Positions 1-10,240 of a DNA stretch of 64,000 nt are shown piece after piece; position 1 is the stretch's first letter, and every line of letters starts with the position of its first letter. The translations under genes and the position numbers were made by a program. Source of the DNA: Bordetella parapertussis (GTDB taxonomy: Bacteria > Pseudomonadota > Gammaproteobacteria > Burkholderiales > Burkholderiaceae_A). Below the pieces are notes generated by a model. The model saw only the letters and a list, made by a program, of their open reading frames with translations. It was not told the origin of the DNA and searched no databases. Where the stretch lies: assembly GCA_945901825.1 (NCBI GenBank), contig CAMDMC010000001.1, forward strand, positions 226,770-290,769. The letters run 5' to 3'.

Positions 1-2654
1 TCGACTCGGTTCAGCGGGGCAACCCCGAAATGCAGCGCCGCGCCCAAGAGGTCATTGATGCCTGCGTGGCCCTGGGCCCCGACAATCCCATCCTTTCTAT
101 TCATGACGTCGGTGCGGGCGGCTTGTCGAATGCCCTGCCTGAGCTGGTGCATGGTGCAGGCATGGGCGCAGACTTTCAGCTCAGTCAGGTTCCCATTGAA
201 GACTATTCCATGTCGCCTGCCGAAGTCTGGTGCAACGAGTCGCAAGAGCGCTACGTGCTTGCGATTGCCCAAGAGCATCTGCCACTTTTTGAGTCTGTCG
301 CTCGGCGAGAGCGGTGCCCCTTTGCAGTGGTTGGTCGTGCCCTTTCGCAAGACCGTCTTAGGCTTTTAGCCCCGTCGCCGGTCGCCACAGGCCCCACTGA
401 GGGCGTCAGGCAGGCATTGACTGATCAGCTTAATCCGGTTGACATGCCGTTGTCGGTGCTTCTTGGTAAGCCACCTCGGATGCAGCGCGTTGTTGAGCGT
501 TATCAGGCCAGCTCGCAGCCGCTTGACCTTGTTGGCCACGCCCTTGATGAGCTTGCTCACAAGGTGCTTGCCCATCCCACTGTTGCAAGTAAAGAGTTCT
601 TAATCACCATTGGCGATCGAACCGTCGGAGGGCTTACCGCCCGCGACCAGATGGTTGGTGCTTGGCAGACGCCCGTTGCAGACGCGGCAATCACCTTGTG
701 GGACTTCAAAGGGTATGCGGGTCAGGCCATTGCCTTGGGTGAGCGTCAGCCACTTGCCGTTACCGATTCGGTGGCCTCGGTGCGTATGGCCCTGGGCGAG
801 GCACTGACCAATTTATTCAGTGCTCCCGTTCACGACCTTGCCGCCGTAAAGCTTTGTGCGAACTGGATGGCTGCCTGTGGGGAGAAGGGTCAAGACGTAG
901 CCCTTTACGAGGCCGTGCAGAACCTTGCCATGGAGCTCTGCCCCCAGCTGGGTCTCTCCATTCCCGTTGGAAAAGACTCCTTAAGTATGCGAACCGGCTG
1001 GGACGAAGCAGGCCAGAAACATTCGGTGATCTCGCCCGTATCACTGGTGCTTACGGCCGTAAGCCCGGTTGACGATGTCCGTCATGCCTGGACACCGGCC
1101 TTGCGTGCCGACCTTGGCGACACCGTGCTTGTTCTTATCGACCTTGCAGCCGGCAAGCAGCGTATGGGCGGGTCTATTCTTGCCCAGCTTCTTGGTGAGT
1201 TTGGGGGCGAGACGCCAAACCTCGAAGACCCGCAAAGCCTGCGTCGCCTTCAACAGGTCTGCCATGAAGCGCGAAGTCATGAGGGCCTAGTGCTTGCCTA
1301 TCACGACCGTTCAGACGGAGGGCTTTTTGCCTGCCTTGCCGAGATGGCCTTTGCAGGCCGCTCGGGCCTAACCCTTAATCTCGATCTTCTCACCATCGAT
1401 CCTTTTGCTGCCGACTGGGGCGATTTTAAAATTCGACCTGAACAGGTGGCGGTTCAGCGTGATGAGTTAACACTGAAGGCGCTTTTCAATGAAGAGCTTG
1501 GCGTGGTTGTTCAGGTTACCCGCGAGCGACGTTCGGAGTTTATGGACATTCTTCGCAAGCACGGCCTCTCCTCGTCTGCGCATGAAATTGGATATGCCAA
1601 TCCGCGCGATCAAATTGAAATCTATCGCGATGCCAAATGTGTCTTTCAACAGCCCAGGTCGCGGCTGCAAGAGAGCTGGTCAAAGGTTAGCTTCGAGTTT
1701 GCATCGCGCCGGGACAACCCCGCTTTGGCCAGGCAGGCCTTCGAAGCCTTGCATCAGACAAAGGCTCCGCAAGCGTATCTTCCCGAGGCATTGGTAAGGC
1801 GGCTTTCGGAGCTCACTGAGCAAACGGGTTCTACCCGGACGGGCGAGAGTTCAGCCTCTCCCAAGTCTGCTGCCCTTGCCCTTAGCCGCCCGCGCATCGC
1901 CATTCTTAGAGAGCAGGGCGTTAACGGTCAAATTGAAATGGCTGCCGCTTTTGAGGCGGCAGGCTTTGAAGCCTGGGATGTCCACATGACGGACCTGCTT
2001 GACCAGCGTATTGGCCTTGACTCCATGGCGGGCCTGGTTGCCTGTGGCGGTTTTTCGTTTGGCGATGTCTTGGGTGCGGGTAACGGCTGGGCAAGTTCAA
2101 TTCTTCACAACAATAGTCTTCGCGATACCTTTACGGCGTTTTTTGAACGCCAAGACCGTTTTGCCTTGGGTGTCTGCAATGGCTGCCAGATGATGGCGAG
2201 ACTGCACTCGATTATTCCGGGCACGCAAGGCTGGCCTACTTTTCTGCCAAATGCCTCCGAGCAGTTCGAGGCCCGGCTCTCCATGGTTGAAGTGCTCGAG
2301 TCAAACTCCATCTTTTTTAAAGATATGCAGGGTGCGCGTCTTCCGGTGGTTGTCTCACACGGGGAGGGCAGAGCCTTCTGGGGTGAGGGGCAGGCTGCGT
2401 CGCTTGCGGCTCTCCGGTACACCGATGCGGGAAAGCCCGCCCAGCTCTATCCTGCCAATCCGAACGGCTCTCCCGAAGGACTTACAGGCTTTACGAATGA
2501 GGATGGTCGGGTACTTGTTCTGATGCCCCACCCCGAAAGGGTTTTTAGAAATGTTCAGTTGTCTTGGATTCCTGAGCCTTTCAAAACAAACAACGATTTT
2601 TCACCATGGGCGGTTTTTTTCAAGAATGCCTATGAATGGGTAAGGAAGGTTTAA
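1..2654 (+). CDS. purL: Phosphoribosylformylglycinamidine synthase PurL, 3' portion (partial)
   Basis: Converts FGAR to FGAM with glutamine and ATP in purine synthesis, in the cytoplasm. The reading frame is open from base 3, beginning [13 protein letters not shown], a conserved PurL segment, so the 5' end lies outside the window; 883 residues are visible of a large single-chain PurL (about 1,300 in proteobacteria). The synthetase core is followed by a class I glutamine amidotransferase domain from about base 1,885: the nucleophile motif GVCNGCQ lies near 2170 and the catalytic His motif MPHPER near 2525. The stop TAA overlaps the start of the next gene by 1 nt (TAATG), so the two are probably co-transcribed. 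Certain family assignment. Confidence 0.97.
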   Translation, partial: DSVQRGNPEMQRRAQEVIDACVALGPDNPILSIHDVGAGGLSNALPELVHGAGMGADFQLSQVPIEDYSMSPAEVWCNESQERYVLAIAQEHLPLFESVARRERCPFAVVGRALSQDRLRLLAPSPVATGPTEGVRQALTDQLNPVDMPLSVLLGKPPRMQRVVERYQASSQPLDLVGHALDELAHKVLAHPTVASKEFLITIGDRTVGGLTARDQMVGAWQTPVADAAITLWDFKGYAGQAIALGERQPLAVTDSVASVRMALGEALTNLFSAPVHDLAAVKLCANWMAACGEKGQDVALYEAVQNLAMELCPQLGLSIPVGKDSLSMRTGWDEAGQKHSVISPVSLVLTAVSPVDDVRHAWTPALRADLGDTVLVLIDLAAGKQRMGGSILAQLLGEFGGETPNLEDPQSLRRLQQVCHEARSHEGLVLAYHDRSDGGLFACLAEMAFAGRSGLTLNLDLLTIDPFAADWGDFKIRPEQVAVQRDELTLKALFNEELGVVVQVTRERRSEFMDILRKHGLSSSAHEIGYANPRDQIEIYRDAKCVFQQPRSRLQESWSKVSFEFASRRDNPALARQAFEALHQTKAPQAYLPEALVRRLSELTEQTGSTRTGESSASPKSAALALSRPRIAILREQGVNGQIEMAAAFEAAGFEAWDVHMTDLLDQRIGLDSMAGLVACGGFSFGDVLGAGNGWASSILHNNSLRDTFTAFFERQDRFALGVCNGCQMMARLHSIIPGTQGWPTFLPNASEQFEARLSMVEVLESNSIFFKDMQGARLPVVVSHGEGRAFWGEGQAASLAALRYTDAGKPAQLYPANPNGSPEGLTGFTNEDGRVLVLMPHPERVFRNVQLSWIPEPFKTNNDFSPWAVFFKNAYEWVRKV

Positions 2655-4270
2655 TGCTCTCAACTGCAAATATCACCATGCAATTTGGGGCCAAGCCCCT
2701 TTTTGAAAACGTTAGTGTCAAGTTTGGAAACGGTCACCGCTACGGCCTTATCGGGGCCAACGGATGCGGCAAATCCACCTTCATGAAGATTCTTGGAGGC
2801 GACCTCGAGCAGAGCTCAGGGGAAGTGATAAAAGAGCCCGGTGTTCGTCTTGGAAAGCTTCGTCAGGACCAGTTTGCTTACGAGGATCACCGCGTGATTG
2901 ATGTGGTCATGATGGGCCACGAAGAGATGTGGGCTGCCATGACCGAGCGCGATGCAATTTACGCGAACGCCGATGCCACCGAGGATGACTACATGCGGGC
3001 CGCCGATCTCGAGGCGAAGTTTGCAGAGTTCGATGGCTACACCGCCGAGGCCCGTGCGGGCGAATTACTCCTGGGTGCGGGCATTGCACTTGATCAACAC
3101 AATGGTCCCATGAGCGAGATTTCCCCGGGATGGAAGCTGAGGGTTCTTCTTGCTCAAGCCCTTTTTAGCGACCCCGATGTGCTCTTGCTTGATGAGCCAA
3201 CCAACAACCTAGATATTGACACCATACGCTGGCTTGAGGGCCTTCTTAATGATCGTGATTGCACCATGATCATCATTTCCCACGATCGTCATTTTCTTAA
3301 CTCGGTATGTACGCACATGGCCGATGTCGACTATGGGGATATTCGAATCTATCCCGGCAATTACGACGACTACATGCTGGCATCGTCGGAGGCGCGTGCG
3401 CGGCTTATGGCGGCAAACGCCAAGAGCAAGGAGCGTGTTTCTGAGTTGCAGGAGTTTGTTCGCCGTTTTTCGGCCAATAAAAGCAAGGCCAAGCAGGCGA
3501 CATCCCGTCGTAGGCTTATTGAGAAAATCCAGTTTGAATCGGTGGAGGTGCGCCCATCATCTCGGCAGAACCCCTACATTCGTTTTGAGCAGACCAAGCA
3601 GCTTTACCGCCAGGCTGTTCACCTTCAGAGCATTTCGAAGGCTTACGACAGTCAGCCTGTTCTTAAGAAACTCTCGTTAATGGTGGAAGCCGGCGAAAGA
3701 ATTGCCGTGGTGGGCCCCAACGGTGCCGGAAAATCCACCTTAATTAAATGTCTGGTTGGCCTGGATCACAAGGGCATAGATGTCGACGAGGGGCTTGTGA
3801 AATGGGCAGAAAATGCGCAGATTGGTTACATGGCCCAGGACGTCTATCCGGAGTTTGAGAAAGACTCCACCTTAACCTCTTGGCTTCAAAACTACGGGCA
3901 AGAGGGTGACGATGATCAGGCGTTGCGCTCTATTCTTGGCAGGCTTTTGTTTTCTGGCGATGACGTTGCAAAGCAGGTCAGGGTGCTCTCGGGAGGTGAG
4001 AAGCACCGCATGAGCTTTGGCCGACTTATGCTTGAGCGCTCCAACGTACTGGTTCTCGATGAGCCCACGAATCATCTGGACATGGAGTCCATTGAGTCGC
4101 TGCAGCTTGCCCTTGAGAAATACCAGGGCACGCTATTTGTGGTGAGCCACGACCGTGAGTTTGTCAATGCCATTGCCAATCGCATCATCATTTTGAAGGG
4201 CGACGGCAGTCTTATTGACTTCAAAGGGTCCTACGATGATTACCTAAGCAGCGAGGGGCTTGAGGCCTAG
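2654..4270 (+). CDS. ybiT: ABC-F family ATPase, YbiT type
   Basis: A soluble tandem-ATPase protein without membrane segments; ABC-F proteins act on the ribosome rather than as transporters. It is 538 aa. The first Walker A is GANGCGKST and the second GPNGAGKST; both Walker B motifs end [15 protein letters not shown]. The first signature is replaced by the PGWK form ([14 protein letters not shown]) and the second is SGGEK, as in YbiT. The segment [13 protein letters not shown] and most of the length align from memory with E. coli YbiT. An upstream in-frame ATG (2636) lies inside purL; ATG 2654 is preferred because it overlaps the purL stop and follows AAGGAAGG. It converges on serB with only 6 bp between stops. 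Substrate and exact ribosomal role are not visible in the sequence. Confidence 0.93.
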   Translation: MLSTANITMQFGAKPLFENVSVKFGNGHRYGLIGANGCGKSTFMKILGGDLEQSSGEVIKEPGVRLGKLRQDQFAYEDHRVIDVVMMGHEEMWAAMTERDAIYANADATEDDYMRAADLEAKFAEFDGYTAEARAGELLLGAGIALDQHNGPMSEISPGWKLRVLLAQALFSDPDVLLLDEPTNNLDIDTIRWLEGLLNDRDCTMIIISHDRHFLNSVCTHMADVDYGDIRIYPGNYDDYMLASSEARARLMAANAKSKERVSELQEFVRRFSANKSKAKQATSRRRLIEKIQFESVEVRPSSRQNPYIRFEQTKQLYRQAVHLQSISKAYDSQPVLKKLSLMVEAGERIAVVGPNGAGKSTLIKCLVGLDHKGIDVDEGLVKWAENAQIGYMAQDVYPEFEKDSTLTSWLQNYGQEGDDDQALRSILGRLLFSGDDVAKQVRVLSGGEKHRMSFGRLMLERSNVLVLDEPTNHLDMESIESLQLALEKYQGTLFVVSHDREFVNAIANRIIILKGDGSLIDFKGSYDDYLSSEGLEA

Positions 4271-4276
4271 GGGGTC

Positions 4277-5230
4277 TTAGGCGCGCTGCTTCAGGCAATC
4301 CAGCAGGCTATCAAGGTCAGCAAAGTTAAACTGAAGGGCTGCCTGATTGGCCACAACAGGCTTTGCCCGGTAGGCAAGGCTTAGGTGAACCTGGGTCATC
4401 ATGGGAAGATCGTTTGCCCCATCCCCAATGGCAATGGCCTGTTGGTTTGCATTAATTCCCAGGGCACTTGCGGCCTTAAGCACGGCAGCCTGCTTTGCGT
4501 TTCCATCCACAATGGGGCCAACAACCTCGCCGGTAAGTTTCCCGTTTTCCATCCCCAGCCTATTACAGTGAATCTCGTCAAACCCAAGGGTCTGAGCAAC
4601 ATGGCCGGTGAAGGGTTGAAAGCCGCCAGACACCAAGAGGCAGTGTAGGCCCGCAGATTTTGCCGCGGCCACCAGCTCCTTTGCGCCAGGGTTAAAGCGC
4701 AGTCGCTCGGTTAAGACGCTTTGCAAGGCACCGGTTGAAAGGCCTTTCAGAAACGCAACCCGTCGACGCAGGCTCTCGGCATAGTCGGTGATTTCGCCGC
4801 GCATGGCGGCCTCGGTGATGCTTGCAACCTCTGCCTTTTTACCGCAAAAGTCGGCGACCTCATCGAGGCATTCAATGGAAATAACAGTGGAGTCCATGTC
4901 CATGGCAAGCAGCTTGTAGCTTGCAAGGCCTCTGGGCTTGGCCATAGCTACAAGGTCGATCGACTGCGCCGTGCATTGCATACGAAGCGCTTGAATCGCG
5001 GCTCGACCTAGAGCCTTCGGAGCAGTGCCTTCAAGCTTGGCATAGGCAGGCCGATGCTGTGGGCTGACCACGGAAAGATCGTCCGGGCGATGCTCGAATG
5101 CATGAAGCAGGGCTTTCACTTTTAGCAGAAGGTCGTCTGCATTCCGGCTTTGTTCACCGTTTGCACCGGCGCCTGCCTGCAGAAAATAGAGTTCGGATTC
5201 GGCGTTGAGGTCGTCGTTTAAGGCGTGCAT
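4277..5230 (-). CDS. serB: Phosphoserine phosphatase SerB
   Basis: Last step of serine biosynthesis: hydrolysis of O-phosphoserine, cytoplasmic HAD-superfamily enzyme. Of 317 aa, the HAD core begins at about residue 108 with the nucleophile motif AMDMDSTVIS, followed by ECLDEVADFCG, the motif II serine region LLVSGGFQPFTGHVA and the acidic motif IGDGANDLPMM. The N-terminal 100 residues are a divergent, possibly regulatory, domain. The gene lies 14 bp downstream of mfd on the same strand, so it is probably the second gene of an mfd-serB unit. No oddities. Confidence 0.95.
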   Translation of the reverse strand: MHALNDDLNAESELYFLQAGAGANGEQSRNADDLLLKVKALLHAFEHRPDDLSVVSPQHRPAYAKLEGTAPKALGRAAIQALRMQCTAQSIDLVAMAKPRGLASYKLLAMDMDSTVISIECLDEVADFCGKKAEVASITEAAMRGEITDYAESLRRRVAFLKGLSTGALQSVLTERLRFNPGAKELVAAAKSAGLHCLLVSGGFQPFTGHVAQTLGFDEIHCNRLGMENGKLTGEVVGPIVDGNAKQAAVLKAASALGINANQQAIAIGDGANDLPMMTQVHLSLAYRAKPVVANQAALQFNFADLDSLLDCLKQRA

Positions 5231-5244
5231 GGCATCGGTCTAAC

Positions 5245-8200
5245 TTAAGGGCTGGTCGGGTTGGAATCAAGAACCTGCTGAAAAACTGTTTGCAGAACCG
5301 CAAGCCGCTCAGGCAGTTTCGAAGACGCAATGTCTGCTCGTAGGCGATCGTTGCCTTGCAGTCGAAACCTTGAGTCGGTCTGAATAAGCTTGATAACTTT
5401 TGCTGGATTCACAGGTGCATTGGGGCCGAACTGAACCGCAACGCGCTCGGGGCCGGCATCAATCTTAATCACGTTCCAGGCCTTGCAGCGAAGACGAAGC
5501 CTATGGGTCTCAAGAAGCGCCTTGGCGGGGTCGGGCAGTTTCCCAAAGCGATCGATCAGCTCTTCTTGCAGGTCCGAGAGGTCTTCTTGGGTGGTTGCAC
5601 TTGCCATTCGTTTATACAGAGAGAGCCTCTCGCGAATGTCCTGGCAGTAGTCTTCGGGCAGTAGCGCGGGAAGATGCAGCTGAATTTCGGTAACGCTTGT
5701 TAAGGGTGCGTCGAGGTCGGGCTCGCGACCTGCCTTCAGAGCACTTACAGCCTCTTGAAGCATATCGGCATAAAGCTGAAAACCAACCTCGGTCATGTTG
5801 CCCGACTGGTTATCGCCCAAGACCTCGCCTGCACCCCGAATCTCCAGGTCGTGCATCGCAAGAAAAAAGCCGCTTCCAAGCTCTTCCATGGAGGTAATGG
5901 CGTCGAGCCGCTTCTTGGCATCACGGGTAATGGACTCCTCATCGGGCACTAGCAGGTAGGCGTAGGCCTGGTGATGGGATCGACCCACTCGGCCCCTTAA
6001 CTGATGCAGCTGCGCCAGGCCAAACCGGTCGGCGCGGTAGATGACGATGGTGTTCGCAGTGGGGACATCGATACCAGTCTCAATAATGGTTGTGCACAAA
6101 AGCACGTTAATACGCTGCTGGTTGAAATCACGCATGACCTGCTCAAGTTCGCGCTCGGGCAGCTGACCGTGGGCCACGCCAATACGGGCCTCAGGTAGAA
6201 GTGCCCTGAGCATTTCGACCCGATGTTGCATGGTCTCCACCTGGTTGTGCAGCACATAGGCCTGGCCTCCCCGCCGAAGTTCACGCAAGAGGGCCTCACG
6301 CACGGTGCTATCGGAGTCTTGTCTCACCATGGTTTTAATGGCCAGACGTTTCTGCGGTGCGGTTGCAATTATGGAGAAGTCGCGAATGCCCTCCATGCTC
6401 ATGGCAAGCGTGCGAGGAATGGGTGTGGCGGTTAAAGTCAGAACGTCCACCTCGGCCCGCAGCGTTTTTAGTACCTCTTTTTGTCGCGCACCAAAGCGAT
6501 GTTCTTCATCAATAATAATTAAGCCAAGCCTTTTAAACTGTGTGCGGGCCGAGAGCAGCTGGTGGGTCCCAATAACAATATCAAGGCGTCCCTCGGCCAG
6601 TTCTTCAAGCGACTCGTTCACTTCTTTGCCCGATTTAAAGCGTGAAAGCTCTGCAAGTTTCACTGGCCATGACGAGAAGCGATCTTGGAAGGTCTGAAAG
6701 TGCTGCTCGGCAAGAAGCGTGGTTGGGCAGAGCACGGCAACCTGCTTGCCGTCCATTACAGCGACAAAGGCGGCTCGCAGAGCTACTTCGGTCTTACCAA
6801 AGCCCACATCGCCGCAGACAAGACGGTCCATGGGTTTGCCTGAGATCATGTCCTGAACCACTGCATGAATAGTGGCGAGCTGGTCCGGTGTCTCTTCAAA
6901 TCCGAAGCCGTCGGCAAACCGCTCGTAGTCCGAGGCCTGAAATGCAAAGGCATGACCTTCGCGGGCCGCACGCCTCGCATAGAGGTTGAGCAGTTCGGCC
7001 GCGGTGTCCTTAGCCTGTTTTGCAGCCTTTGACTTCGCCTTATCCCACTGCCCCCCGCCAAGACGATGAAGCGGGGCGGAGTCGGGGTCGCTGCCGCTGT
7101 AGCGACTTATCAGATGAAGCTGAGCCACTGGCACATACAAGAGGGCGTTCTCGGCATAAACCAAATGCAGAAACTCATTGGGGCCATCGCCGAGGTCCAT
7201 GTTGATAAGGCCTTGGTAGCGGCCAACGCCATGCTGAAGGTGCACAACGGGGTCGTTGATCTTAAGCTCGGAAAGGTCACGGATAATGGCGTCGACGTTG
7301 GTTTGTTTGGCCCGTTGGCCATGCCGTTGACGCCTTTGAAGGTCGGCAAAGAGCTCAAACTCGGTAATAAGGACCAGCCCGAGGGCAGGGGCTCGAAAGC
7401 CCTGATGAAAGGGACTCACCGTAAGCAGGCAGCTCGGCTCGGCTCCTTGGCTCCCGGAGGCATTGGTCTTATGGAGAAGGCCGGGGATCTCGGTGAGTTC
7501 GCACCGATCGAAGTGAATACCCGAGCCCTCAAGCATCTCTGCCAGCGTCTCTCGTCGTCCATCGGTGTCGACGCAGACCACGGTGACCAGGTTCTCTTTT
7601 GCTGCCTCTGCAACAGCTAACTGCAACCTTGCCAGTACAGGTGTGGCCTGGCGGTCGGCGCGAACGTCGGGTGCCGTTTGGGTAAGAGTCTGCTCACGGG
7701 CCTCTGACAGCAGTGTCTGACCCCAAACACTAAGGGTCTGATTGAACCGGGGGACAGGCACGAGAATGTCCTCGGGGGGAAGCACGGGGCGCTCGATGTC
7801 ATGACGCAGAAACTCCCAGCGGGTTTTGACCTCGCTGAAGGTCTGTTCGAAGCTGCTCTGAACATCGCCGACCAGAAGAATCTGTGCATCGGGGTGAAGG
7901 TAGGCAGACAAATCGGCAAGCTCATCAAAAAGCAAAGGCAGGTAGTACTCGATACCGGGTCCGAAAAGACCGTTGCCTGCGTCTTTGTAGAGCGAGCAGC
8001 GAGAGGGATCACCCTCGAAGGTCTCGCGCCATCGGTTGCGAAGCCGAGAGGCTGACTCGGCATCGCGTGGGTATTCCCGTCCAGGAAGAATACGAACCTC
8101 GCGAACCGGATGCACGCTGCGCTGGCTTTCAGGGTCGAAGACCCGAATGGAGGCGATTTCATCATCAAAAAGCTCGATACGATAGGGAAGGCTAGAGCCC

Positions 8201-8853
8201 ATGGGGTAGAGGTCGATGAGTCCACCGCGAATCGCGTATTCGCTGGGTGAGAAGACCTGACCCACAGGGCTGTACCCAGCGGTCTGAAGTTGCTGGCGTA
8301 GACGATCCACCGAGAGGGACTGACCGGTTCGAAAGAAGAACGTATTGGCGGCCAGGTAATTGGGTGGAGGAAGACGTTGCAGGGCCGTGGGTGCTGCGAC
8401 AACCAAAAGGTCCAGCTGACCGGTAATGGCTAGGTATAGGCTGTTCAGGCGCTCTGAGATGAGGTCTTGATGGGGTGAGAAAGCCTCATAGGCAAGCGTC
8501 TCCCAGTCCCCAAGGCCCGCAACGCGCAGTTCGGGCTGCCAGGCTTGGACTTCTTGCAAAAGCCGCTGAGAGCGGGCGGCATTCTCGGCAATAACAAGGG
8601 TTAAGGCGCCCTTGTGGTCGGATGCCGAAGGCCTTGTCCGAAGACTCTGTGCCTGCTCCAATGCCCAGCAGGCAGTGAAAAGACTGTCGGCAGACCCCAC
8701 AGGAAGGCCTGTCAGGTGCCGTTGGCCAGGAGCCTGAGGACGATTCCCCGGACCGGGCCATGACCATTGCAGCGTCGGGACTGAGGCGGGTGGCGGGTTT
8801 GGCGTGGATGCGGCCTCGGAAAGTTCTGGACTGCTGTCGATCATCTCTGTCAT
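5245..8853 (-). CDS. mfd: Transcription-repair coupling factor Mfd
   Basis: A DNA translocase that removes RNA polymerase stalled at lesions and recruits UvrA. At 1,202 aa it is slightly longer than E. coli Mfd (1,148), mostly through a proline-rich N-terminal extension. Seen in order: a UvrB-like N-terminal module; the RNA polymerase-interacting domain starting near INDPVVHLQHGVGRYQGL; Walker A GDVGFGKTEVALRAAF; the DEEH box IIDEEHRFG; TATPIPRTL; the motif VI region QLRGRVGRSHHQAYAYLL; and the C-terminal UvrA-binding-like domain. The start is uncertain: ATG 8853 or ATG 8844, neither with a strong ribosome-binding site. It is divergent from ispDF with about 20 bp between starts. Confidence 0.97.
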   Translation of the reverse strand: MTEMIDSSPELSEAASTPNPPPASVPTLQWSWPGPGNRPQAPGQRHLTGLPVGSADSLFTACWALEQAQSLRTRPSASDHKGALTLVIAENAARSQRLLQEVQAWQPELRVAGLGDWETLAYEAFSPHQDLISERLNSLYLAITGQLDLLVVAAPTALQRLPPPNYLAANTFFFRTGQSLSVDRLRQQLQTAGYSPVGQVFSPSEYAIRGGLIDLYPMGSSLPYRIELFDDEIASIRVFDPESQRSVHPVREVRILPGREYPRDAESASRLRNRWRETFEGDPSRCSLYKDAGNGLFGPGIEYYLPLLFDELADLSAYLHPDAQILLVGDVQSSFEQTFSEVKTRWEFLRHDIERPVLPPEDILVPVPRFNQTLSVWGQTLLSEAREQTLTQTAPDVRADRQATPVLARLQLAVAEAAKENLVTVVCVDTDGRRETLAEMLEGSGIHFDRCELTEIPGLLHKTNASGSQGAEPSCLLTVSPFHQGFRAPALGLVLITEFELFADLQRRQRHGQRAKQTNVDAIIRDLSELKINDPVVHLQHGVGRYQGLINMDLGDGPNEFLHLVYAENALLYVPVAQLHLISRYSGSDPDSAPLHRLGGGQWDKAKSKAAKQAKDTAAELLNLYARRAAREGHAFAFQASDYERFADGFGFEETPDQLATIHAVVQDMISGKPMDRLVCGDVGFGKTEVALRAAFVAVMDGKQVAVLCPTTLLAEQHFQTFQDRFSSWPVKLAELSRFKSGKEVNESLEELAEGRLDIVIGTHQLLSARTQFKRLGLIIIDEEHRFGARQKEVLKTLRAEVDVLTLTATPIPRTLAMSMEGIRDFSIIATAPQKRLAIKTMVRQDSDSTVREALLRELRRGGQAYVLHNQVETMQHRVEMLRALLPEARIGVAHGQLPERELEQVMRDFNQQRINVLLCTTIIETGIDVPTANTIVIYRADRFGLAQLHQLRGRVGRSHHQAYAYLLVPDEESITRDAKKRLDAITSMEELGSGFFLAMHDLEIRGAGEVLGDNQSGNMTEVGFQLYADMLQEAVSALKAGREPDLDAPLTSVTEIQLHLPALLPEDYCQDIRERLSLYKRMASATTQEDLSDLQEELIDRFGKLPDPAKALLETHRLRLRCKAWNVIKIDAGPERVAVQFGPNAPVNPAKVIKLIQTDSRFRLQGNDRLRADIASSKLPERLAVLQTVFQQVLDSNPTSP

Positions 8854-8875
8854 CTGCTAATTTTAGGGGATGAAT

Positions 8876-10240
8876 ATGCAATCCCCTGCAAGTTACCTCT
8901 CTTCTCTTGACCTGGCCGACCTCAGGCTGAGGTCCTTTCTGGCCAGCCTGCATGGCCAAAAGGGCAGGGCCGCGAGCCCCCCACTCTGGCTTGTTGTCCC
9001 CGCGGCAGGCGCTGGGACGAGGGCTGGCCTGGATAAGCCCAAACAGTATTTTGAGAGTCATGGGCAGACCGTCTTGGAGCGCTGTCTGGTTGCGCTTGGC
9101 AAGGGTACTGCGGGCATCGAGGCCTTTGCTGGCATTCTGGTGCTTTTATCGCCCAAAGACACGCATTGGCAGAGCCTGCAGATTGATCAAGGCCTGCAAC
9201 GCCATCTGGGGGCCGAGTTTCCTCTCGTGGCCCTAAAAATAGGGGGCGCCGAACGCGCGCAGACGGTGATGGCGGGTCTTGACTGTCTGCAGCGGGTTCT
9301 TGGCGTGGAGGCTCAGAGGCACTGGGTGATGGTGCATGATGCCGCGAGGCCCTTCATTACCGCAGAGGCAATTGAACGTCTCTGGTTCGAGGGCCAAGGC
9401 GAGGACGGAGCGCTTCTGGCCTTGCCCGTGGCCGACACGCTCAAACGTGCCCAGCCCCAAGACGCCGGCCACCCTAGCGGAGCCTTCGAGAAGAATCCCC
9501 AGGTGAAGGTTCTTGAAACGGTTCCCCGCGACCACCTCTGGCGGGCACAGACCCCGCAGCTTTTTCGTCTTGGCTTGATCCACAAGGCCCTCTCGGTTCA
9601 GCCACTTGCCACCGATGAGTCCCTTGCCATGGAGGCGCTTGGTTACAGGCCTCGGCTTGTCATGGGTGAGGCCAGTAACATTAAGCTCACCTTTGAACAA
9701 GACTTTGAAAAGGACCTTCTTTCCATGCCCCACTCGTCGGACCCACTGAAGGCTCGCGCCCAGGAGCCTGCAATTCGTGTTGGCCAGGGGTTTGATGTCC
9801 ATGCCCTCGTCAAAGGTCGCCCGCTTGTTTTAGGGGGGGTTCGCATTGCGCATGAGACAGGCCTGCTTGGGCATTCCGATGCCGATGTCCTGTTGCATGC
9901 CATTGCCGATGCCCTCTTAGGCGCGTTGGGGCTTGGCGATATCGGGCGGCATTTTCCGGACACGGACGATGCATTTAAGAACATCGACAGTCGTGTTCTG
10001 CTTCGCAGGGTGGTTAAGGTTATTCAAGAGCAGGGCTTTCGTGTTGCTCAGATCGATGCAACCCTCATTGCCCAGCGTCCTAAGCTCATGCCATACATAG
10101 ACAGCATGGTTGTGAACATTGGTGAGGACTGTCAGTGCGACTTTGTGAACGTTAAGGCAACTACGACAGAAAGGCTTGGGTTCACAGGTCGTGAAGAAGG
10201 CATTGCAGCGCAGGCAATTGCCAGTCTCGTTCGAGCCTAA
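8876..10240 (+). CDS. ispDF: Bifunctional IspD-IspF fusion (MEP pathway)
   Basis: One 454-aa chain carrying two MEP-pathway enzymes. The N-terminal part is IspD (MEP cytidylyltransferase), with the nucleotide-binding [13 protein letters not shown], the [10 protein letters not shown] motif and the [11 protein letters not shown] region. After a linker (about residues 280-300) comes IspF (ME-cPP synthase): VGQGFDVHA and [13 protein letters not shown] carry the metal ligands and the family end [19 protein letters not shown] is intact. Both domains look active. ATG 8876 is preferred over ATG 8870 because AGGGG sits 6 nt upstream of it. About 35 residues precede the IspD core. The stop overlaps tsaB-rimI by 1 nt. 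Betaproteobacteria usually encode the two enzymes separately (family knowledge). Confidence 0.95.
   Translation: MQSPASYLSSLDLADLRLRSFLASLHGQKGRAASPPLWLVVPAAGAGTRAGLDKPKQYFESHGQTVLERCLVALGKGTAGIEAFAGILVLLSPKDTHWQSLQIDQGLQRHLGAEFPLVALKIGGAERAQTVMAGLDCLQRVLGVEAQRHWVMVHDAARPFITAEAIERLWFEGQGEDGALLALPVADTLKRAQPQDAGHPSGAFEKNPQVKVLETVPRDHLWRAQTPQLFRLGLIHKALSVQPLATDESLAMEALGYRPRLVMGEASNIKLTFEQDFEKDLLSMPHSSDPLKARAQEPAIRVGQGFDVHALVKGRPLVLGGVRIAHETGLLGHSDADVLLHAIADALLGALGLGDIGRHFPDTDDAFKNIDSRVLLRRVVKVIQEQGFRVAQIDATLIAQRPKLMPYIDSMVVNIGEDCQCDFVNVKATTTERLGFTGREEGIAAQAIASLVRA

Noticed and set aside
1..2654. purL as a truncated pseudogene
   Set aside because: The missing N-terminus is explained by the window edge; the frame is open from the first bases.
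7617..8402. 261-codon open frame on the minus strand inside mfd
   Set aside because: Same strand, other frame of mfd; composition is that of a shadow frame and mfd is clearly the real gene.
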